A DNA stretch of 13,990 nt from CBDUBU01 sp965365465 (GTDB lineage Bacteria > Bacteroidota > Rhodothermia > Rhodothermales > DASSAV01), in NCBI GenBank assembly GCA_965365465.1, contig CBDUBU010000087.1, forward strand, positions 1-13,990, given 5' to 3'. Below the pieces are notes generated by a model. It saw only the letters and a program-made list of their open reading frames with translations, ran no database searches and was not told the DNA's origin. A program made the translations under genes and the position numbers. Below are positions 13,875 to 13,990 of the stretch, piece after piece; positions within the stretch are counted from its first letter, which is position 1, and each line of letters starts with the position of its first letter.

Positions 13875-13990
13875 AGGTCATGTTCGTGAAGTTAACGGGC
13901 GCCGTCGTACAAGATACAGCATGAAAGGGTCTGGTAAGGCAGAAAAGAGCACGCTCGCCTGAGAATCCCTTTCCTGAGCGTCGGCCCGCC
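13875..13990. other. Non-coding leader upstream of nuoI
   Basis: I see no gene in these 116 nt. On the - strand GTATCTTGT (13917-13909) lies 35 nt before the nuoI ATG and resembles a Bacteroidota -7 promoter element (TAnnTTTG) with mismatches. A convincing upstream element is not visible. A nuoI promoter here is plausible but unproven. Confidence 0.3.

Overview
The window is GC-rich and gene-dense, with 15 intact or edge-truncated protein genes, one decayed gene and one tRNA. The organism looks like a chromosome of the Rhodothermota/Bacteroidota side of the tree (Rhodothermus/Salinibacter-like). This is an inference from the Complex I protein flavour, the ECF sigma/anti-sigma pair, the GC content and the near absence of Shine-Dalgarno sequences in front of genes. 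No phylogenetic search was possible.

Region 1 (1-5026, + strand) is part of the respiratory Complex I operon, nuoD (5' end outside the window), nuoE, nuoF and nuoG. These encode the 49-kDa-type quinone-site subunit and the complete NADH-dehydrogenase module. The operon stops after nuoG and meets a convergent cold-shock-domain gene, with no nuoH following.

Region 2 (5154-7527) holds a divergent cold-shock-domain protein and a SAM-dependent methyltransferase on the - strand. A predicted lipoprotein glycoside hydrolase (GH113-like) is transcribed divergently from the methyltransferase.

Region 3 (7651-9526) holds an intact HicB-type antitoxin followed by a HicA toxin that is cut off after about 28 codons. 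The break lies next to the end of a convergent - strand pair: a BioD-like dethiobiotin synthase upstream and a Memo-family protein downstream. Both enzymes lack residues that are normally important in their families.

Region 4 (9618-12336, - strand) reads, in transcription order, holA (DNA polymerase III delta), an ECF sigma factor, a strong terminator, a membrane-anchored putative anti-sigma factor, tRNA-Val(CAC) and its terminator. Region 5 (12555-13874, - strand) is nuoI, the two-[4Fe-4S] connecting subunit of Complex I, translationally coupled to a DinB-like protein and closed by a terminator. Complex I genes are therefore split into at least two loci on opposite strands.

I found no CRISPR array, transposase, phage gene, rRNA or origin. 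The best candidates for unusual biology are the Memo-like protein without its metal-site residues paired with an atypical BioD, the half-deleted HicA, the cold-shock domain with few stacking aromatics, and the terminator-separated sigma/anti-sigma pair. None of these is clear evidence of a new system.
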